Source: Allohoeflea poritis
Lineage (GTDB): Bacteria; Pseudomonadota; Alphaproteobacteria; Rhizobiales; Rhizobiaceae
DNA length: 64,000 nt
Direction: 5' to 3'
Assembly (NCBI RefSeq): GCF_027889715.1
Contig: NZ_JAPJZH010000006.1
Span: 186,001-250,000 of the forward strand
Under the pieces are notes generated by a model. That model was not told the DNA's origin. It did not search any database and worked only from the letters and a program-made list of their open reading frames with translations. This document shows, in pieces, positions 60,630-64,000 of this stretch. The number at the start of each line of letters is the position of its first letter. Position 1 is the first letter of the stretch. A program made the position numbers and the translations under genes.

Positions 60630-61117
60630 CAGTCTTCTCCCCGCACCATGGTGAAGAAATCCACACGCGTGGCTGCTGTCTCGTCGCGGCGCCTTGTGTC
60701 TTCCGAATCCAGACGCTTGCAGATCGGCGCGACCAGTTGGTCCTCAACGGCCGAACGCGTCGCATCATCCTGCCACAGCGCATCAAAAATCGCCGCATGC
60801 CGAACCTTGTCCTTGTCCGCGCCCAGCGCATAGGCGTGCCCGACATGGCCGGTGGAGAGCTTGACCGTCGCCCGTGTCACCGTGGCCTCGCCGAAATTGA
60901 ACGGCGCGCCACCACCGCCGATGCGCCCGCGCACCATCACCAATCCGGTTTCGGGTCCGCGCACCGGGCTGACGTCGGGACGATCCGGCCAGGCGTCCCA
61001 TGCCTTGGCCAGTTCACTGCCGGAAGCCCGCGCCAGGACCGCCATCGCCCGTTGCCGCGCCGCCTGTTCGGGATTGGCCGGCGCTTGCTCATGCAACTGT
61101 TGCGTTGCCTCTGCCAT
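60629..61117 (-). CDS. phnG: C-P lyase subunit PhnG
   Basis: 162 residues, first gene of the C-P lyase operon. PhnG is a small core subunit of the PhnGHIJ complex. Typical segments: RQRAMAVLARASGSELAKAW, GLVMVRGRIGGGGAPFNFGE, ATVTRATVKLSTGHVGHAYA, LGADKDKVRHAAIFDALWQD. The upstream 105 bases shared with phnF carry a Pho box, a -10 element and a dyad operator. Confidence 0.94.
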   Translation of the reverse strand: MAEATQQLHEQAPANPEQAARQRAMAVLARASGSELAKAWDAWPDRPDVSPVRGPETGLVMVRGRIGGGGAPFNFGEATVTRATVKLSTGHVGHAYALGADKDKVRHAAIFDALWQDDATRSAVEDQLVAPICKRLDSEDTRRRDETAATRVDFFTMVRGED

Positions 61118-61135
61118 GATTCATTTACCTTTAAT

Positions 61136-61155
61136 TTGTCTATTTATCTAGACAA
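61136..61155. promoter_or_regulatory. Probable PhnF operator
   Basis: TTGTCTA and TAGACAA, exact complements, flank TTTATC; a third half site TAGACA follows at 61157-61162. The element lies between the predicted phnG transcription start and its ATG, and within the promoter region of divergent phnF. GntR/HutC-type PhnF proteins bind TCTAGAC-like dyads, so repression of both genes is likely. Confidence 0.65.
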
Positions 61156-61175
61156 CTAGACATCTTGGTTTTATG

Positions 61176-61207
61176 GTTATAGCGCAAAGATGACCGCCGT
61201 GTGACAG
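61176..61207 (-). promoter_or_regulatory. Pho box and -10 of the phnG promoter
   Basis: Read on the minus strand, CTGTCAC-ACGG-CGGTCAT (61190-61207) matches the Pho-box heptamer CTGTCAT at 6 of 7 and 6 of 7 positions with the right four-base spacing; eight bases on is TATAAC (61176-61181), a good -10. PhoB-activated expression under phosphate limitation is therefore likely. Confidence 0.7.
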
Positions 61208-61222
61208 AAAACGGAAACAGAC

Positions 61223-61972
61223 ATGGAATTTGTGGAACGCCGCAGTGGAATTTCGCTGTGGCGACAGATCGCCGATCAGATCCGCATTGCGATCAGCAAT
61301 GGGGAATTCAGCGACACGGACATGCTGCCCGGCGAGTTGGCGCTCGCCAAAAGGTTCGAGGTCAACCGCCACACCGTGCGCAGCGCCATCGCCTCCCTGG
61401 CACGCGAAGGCGTCGTGCGCGTCGAGCAGGGCCGCGGGACCTTCATTGCCGGGCATCAGCGGCTTCACTATCCGATCGGGCGGCGCACGCGATTTTCGGC
61501 GGGTCTTGCCGGACAGACGCGCACTTTGTCGGGTTCGCTCAAGGAAAGCCGCATGGAAACCGCCTCCGCCCAGGTCGCACAGGCATTGGCGCTCGATCCC
61601 GGCGCTCCGGTCGTCCGTCTGGTGCGCGTCTCGACGGCCGATGACGTGCCGCTCTCGCGCGCCATCAGCTGGTTCGACGGAACACGTTTTCCGGACTTTG
61701 CGGAGCGACTGGCGAAGCAACGTTCCATTACCGCGGTCCTGAAGTCATTCGGGATCGACGATTATGTGCGCATCTCGACCCGCATATCGGCGCACCATGC
61801 GGACCCGCAGACACTTGAGGATCTCAGGCTTTCTCCCGGCGCGATCGCGCTGCGCACCGAGGCGATCAATGCGGAGGTCGGCGGACGGCGGGTCGAATAT
61901 TCCAACACATATTTCGCCGCCGACAGGATCGAGCTCGATATCGATCACGAAACGCCGTCAACCGGGCTCTGA
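61223..61972 (+). CDS. phnF: Phosphonate operon regulator PhnF (GntR/HutC family)
   Basis: 249 residues. Winged helix at residues 5-75 (WRQIADQIRIAISNGEFSDT, LAKRFEVNRHTVRSAIASLA) and a UTRA domain (RRTRFSAGLAGQTRTLSGSL, PLSRAISWFDGTRFPDFAER, YSNTYFAADRIELDID). PhnF proteins repress phosphonate genes and respond to phosphate or a phosphonate-derived ligand. It is divergent from phnG across 105 bases. Its 3' end overlaps the convergent FAD oxidase gene by 15 bases. Confidence 0.93.
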   Translation: MEFVERRSGISLWRQIADQIRIAISNGEFSDTDMLPGELALAKRFEVNRHTVRSAIASLAREGVVRVEQGRGTFIAGHQRLHYPIGRRTRFSAGLAGQTRTLSGSLKESRMETASAQVAQALALDPGAPVVRLVRVSTADDVPLSRAISWFDGTRFPDFAERLAKQRSITAVLKSFGIDDYVRISTRISAHHADPQTLEDLRLSPGAIALRTEAINAEVGGRRVEYSNTYFAADRIELDIDHETPSTGL

Positions 61973-63139
61973 AGCGGCCTTTCGCAAATGCGTCTCGATG
62001 CGGAAGCTCTCGGGCAACGCGTCGCAACCGCCACGCGACACCACTTCGAGCGCGCAAGCCGCCATCTTGTGCGCGATGCCGAAAGTGATCTTGAACCCGC
62101 CGGTCGCGACGGAAAGGTCCGCCCCGCCCGGCAACGCTCCGATCATCGGGTCGCGCCCGATTGCCTTTGGCCGCAGGCCGGCCCAACGCTCCACAACGGG
62201 GGCGTTCTTGAGAGACGGGCACAGTTCGCCGGCGCGCTCAACCAGCGCCTCAAGCTGCCCATCCGTATGCTGGGCATCTTCGAATTGCATCTCGCTGGTG
62301 CTGCCCACCGCGACCGTCCCCTCCTCATGCGGCACGACATAGAGACCGTCAACGAAGACCAGCGGCAGATCACCGTCCACATCGGCCTTGAGCAATGCCG
62401 CCTGTCCCTTGACGGCGGTGCCCAGCTTGGGAGCCGGAAGGGACAGCATGGCGGCAAGTATATCGAAGCTTTCGAAACCGGCCGCGATGACCGTGTGGCC
62501 GGCGGTGATGGTCCTGCCGGTGCTCGTCTGCACCGTACCGGTCTGGGCATCCAGGCTTTCAAAGCCCTCCCCCTCGATGAGCGCCTGTCCGACCGCCGCG
62601 CGCAACGCCGCCAGATAGCGGCGCGGGCTGATGCGCGCCGCCAGGGTCTCGTGCACCAGACCGTGCGGCATAGCGGCGACATCGGGCCAGCCGCTCCCGT
62701 ATGGCGTATCGAGGATCTGCCACGAAAATCCGGTTTCGCTCGTTCGCCAGACCGTTTCGGTTTTCAGTGACCGCTCGGCGGCCAGTCCCGCATGATGCGG
62801 TTTCACAAGCGGCAGCAGGCGTCCGCATCGGCGGTAGCCACAGGTCAGGCCGGTTTCGTCTTCGAGTTCGCGAACCGCGTCGCCCAGGCATGCGAGCGCC
62901 TCGAACTGGAACTGTTTCTTGGGATTCCAGCGCTCAGGCATGTGCGGCATCAATGCGCCCAGCAGTCCGCCACTGGCACCGGCGCCCACCTGCTGCTTCT
63001 CCAGAACCAGGACCTTGAGACCCGCCTGTTTCGCCAGCCGAGCGATCCATAGTCCGACAACACCCGCCCCTACCACGAGAAGATCGCAGGACAATTGCGG
63101 CGATGCGACGGTATAGGAATTGTCGCTTCGATGTGTCAT
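61958..63139 (-). CDS. FAD-dependent oxidoreductase resembling the C-terminal half of MnmC
   Basis: 393 residues, DAO-fold flavoprotein. The FAD motif GAGVVG is at residues 24-29; GAGASGGLLGALMPHMPERW resembles the ASGN-QGALYP segment of the MnmC oxidase domain, and WAGLRPKAIGRDPMIGALPG and GGFKITFGIAHKMA follow the usual C-terminal FAD contacts. In E. coli this domain, fused to MnmD, oxidises cmnm5(s2)U34 in tRNA to nm5(s2)U34. Here it is a separate gene, start-to-start 11 bases from mnmD. A D-amino-acid or glycine oxidase role is the alternative. Link to phosphonates (it overlaps phnF) is unlikely. Confidence 0.78.
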   Translation of the reverse strand: MTHRSDNSYTVASPQLSCDLLVVGAGVVGLWIARLAKQAGLKVLVLEKQQVGAGASGGLLGALMPHMPERWNPKKQFQFEALACLGDAVRELEDETGLTCGYRRCGRLLPLVKPHHAGLAAERSLKTETVWRTSETGFSWQILDTPYGSGWPDVAAMPHGLVHETLAARISPRRYLAALRAAVGQALIEGEGFESLDAQTGTVQTSTGRTITAGHTVIAAGFESFDILAAMLSLPAPKLGTAVKGQAALLKADVDGDLPLVFVDGLYVVPHEEGTVAVGSTSEMQFEDAQHTDGQLEALVERAGELCPSLKNAPVVERWAGLRPKAIGRDPMIGALPGGADLSVATGGFKITFGIAHKMAACALEVVSRGGCDALPESFRIETHLRKAASEPG

Positions 63140-63150
63140 GAGAACGGACC

Positions 63151-63870
63151 ATGAGCCGGCAGGACGACAGGAGCGGCCCGAGGGGGCGCGGTATAGAATG
63201 GCATGCGGGTGATATGCCCTATTCGCCGGAATTTGGCGATCATTTTTATTCGCGCAGCGACGGCCGCGCGGAATGCGGTCATGTGTTTATCGCAGGCAAC
63301 GGCTTGCCCGAACGATGGCGCGACAACAGGAACTTCACGGTCGCCGAGCTCGGATTCGGAACCGGCCTGAATTTCTGCGAGACCTGGCGGCTGTGGCGGC
63401 GGGAACGCGGCAGTGAAGGCCATTTGCTCTTCGTCAGCTTCGAAAAGTACCCGTTGCGCGCCGACGAGATCGCAAGAGCGCTTTCCGTCTGGCCGGAGCT
63501 TGCGGAATTCAGCAAACGTCTTGTGGAACATTGGCCGGACAATCCACCGGCGGCGGCGCGCATCGATTTCGATGACAATGTCGCGCTCGAACTGCATGTG
63601 GGCGATGCGCTGGAGCGGCTGACATCATGGCCGGACCGGGCGGATGCATGGTTCCTTGACGGATTTGCGCCAGACCGCAATCCGGACATGTGGTCGGCCG
63701 ACCTCATGAAACAGGTCCATGACCACACGGTCCCCGGCGGCAGCTTCGCCACCTATTCCGCGGCGGGATGGGTGCGCCGCAACCTTAAAGCGGCTGGTTT
63801 TGCCGTCGAAAAACGGAAGGGCTTTGGCGGCAAGCGCGAAATGTGCATCGGCCTTCGGGCTGAAGACTGA
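63151..63870 (+). CDS. mnmD: tRNA wobble-uridine methyltransferase MnmD
   Basis: 239 residues, DUF752/MnmC-N-type SAM-dependent methyltransferase that makes mnm5(s2)U34 from nm5(s2)U34. Family marks: MPYSPEFGDHFYSRSDGRAE, the SAM motif ELGFGTGLNFCETW, the acidic RIDFDDNVALELHVGDALE, and WFLDGFAPDRNPDMWSADLM, FATYSAAGWVRRNLKAAGF near the end. It stands alone instead of being fused to the oxidase, which is encoded divergently 11 bases away. No room for a normal promoter exists between the two, so promoters must lie within the partner's coding sequence or the starts are further in. Confidence 0.88.
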   Translation: MSRQDDRSGPRGRGIEWHAGDMPYSPEFGDHFYSRSDGRAECGHVFIAGNGLPERWRDNRNFTVAELGFGTGLNFCETWRLWRRERGSEGHLLFVSFEKYPLRADEIARALSVWPELAEFSKRLVEHWPDNPPAAARIDFDDNVALELHVGDALERLTSWPDRADAWFLDGFAPDRNPDMWSADLMKQVHDHTVPGGSFATYSAAGWVRRNLKAAGFAVEKRKGFGGKREMCIGLRAED

Positions 63871-63873
63871 TCT

Positions 63874-64000
63874 CTAGGCGGGCCTCTCCGCGGCGAGACG
63901 AGGAAGCCATTTCTGTAGTTTTTCGCCAAGCTTTGCCACGCTGATGGGCTTGGCCATGCAATCGTCCATGCCGGCCTCGAGGCAGCGCTGCTGATCGCTT
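63874..64000 (-). CDS. Response-regulator receiver domain, C-terminal end (probable hybrid kinase)
   Basis: Only the last 41 codons before the stop are in the window, open to the edge. They read as the end of a CheY-like receiver: RCLEAGMDDCMAKPIS with the invariant Lys-Pro pair, followed by a final helix (VAKLGEKLQKWLPRLAAE). This ending, with Asp-Cys before the Lys-Pro and a Leu-Trp-Pro tail, is typical of the C-terminal receiver of hybrid histidine kinases. The gene continues beyond the window. Confidence 0.7.
   Translation of the reverse strand, partial: SDQQRCLEAGMDDCMAKPISVAKLGEKLQKWLPRLAAERPA

Noticed and set aside
1-64000. CRISPR arrays, rRNA, complete tRNA genes or riboswitches
   Set aside because: No regularly spaced repeats, rRNA blocks, cloverleaf sequences or recognised riboswitch cores were seen on reading the window; a covariance-model scan was not possible and would be needed to exclude small RNAs.

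Overview
The window is a GC-rich (roughly 63% by eye) chromosomal segment from an alphaproteobacterium, most likely a member of the Rhizobiales (Hyphomicrobiales). This rests on gene content and order: hmuTUV, the hut cluster with HutF plus HutG, a phnGHIJKL / phnCDEE / DUF1045 / phnMN set, PuuD-type urate oxidation, BluB, an Usg protein, and a split MnmC. No rRNA, tRNA, CRISPR array, transposase or phage gene was found. The window opens inside a haem-transport operon and closes inside a probable hybrid sensor kinase.

Region by region. 1-2.2 kb: haem ABC importer hmuT(partial)-hmuU-hmuV. 2.3-9.3 kb: a GntR/FCD regulator, a Rieske oxygenase / 77-residue protein / dimethylglycine-dehydrogenase-like operon for methylated amines, a LysR regulator, and an Old Yellow Enzyme homologue with altered active-site residues. 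9.3-16.7 kb: complete five-step histidine degradation (hutC-hutF facing hutI-hutH-hutG-hutU) with a clear operator between the two arms. 16.8-25.5 kb: ordinary accessory genes (a duplicated-domain protein, a SAP-domain protein, an ArsR/SRPBCC pair, a DUF2087 protein, LysR/SDR/DUF4345, an NTF2-like protein, a cold-shock protein with a dyad-rich leader, and a DMT transporter).

25.6-47.5 kb: molybdenum hydroxylase and purine catabolism. An IorAB-type Tat-exported hydroxylase faces a TetR regulator; then xdhABC, and after an 8-kb interruption puuD-guaD facing hiuH-allA-alc-uraD-puuE. Together these take guanine to xanthine, urate, allantoin, ureidoglycolate and glyoxylate plus urea. The interruption holds a 51-residue protein, Usg, a lower-GC two-gene islet (about 34.7-36.3 kb) beside a frameshifted duplicate of a CDGSH iron-sulfur gene, an amidase, a HAD phosphatase and BluB.

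47.6-61.97 kb: a DMT transporter followed by a full C-P lyase phosphonate system (phnN, phnM, DUF1045, phnE2, phnE1, phnD, phnC, hexapeptide transferase, phnL, K, J, I, H, G and divergent phnF). Pho-box-like repeats precede both phnG and phnC, and a PhnF-type operator lies between the predicted phnG promoter and its start codon. 61.96-64 kb: two divergent genes that correspond to the two halves of enterobacterial MnmC (tRNA wobble-uridine modification), then the C-terminal receiver domain of a sensor kinase.

No wholly new system is proven here. The strongest leads are the unusual Old Yellow Enzyme active site, the lower-GC cassette at 34.9-36.1 kb placed next to an orphan CIRCE-like element and a broken CDGSH copy, the nested dyads of the cold-shock leader, and the large periplasmic insert in PhnE2. 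Starts, operators and promoters are read by eye and carry the stated uncertainty.
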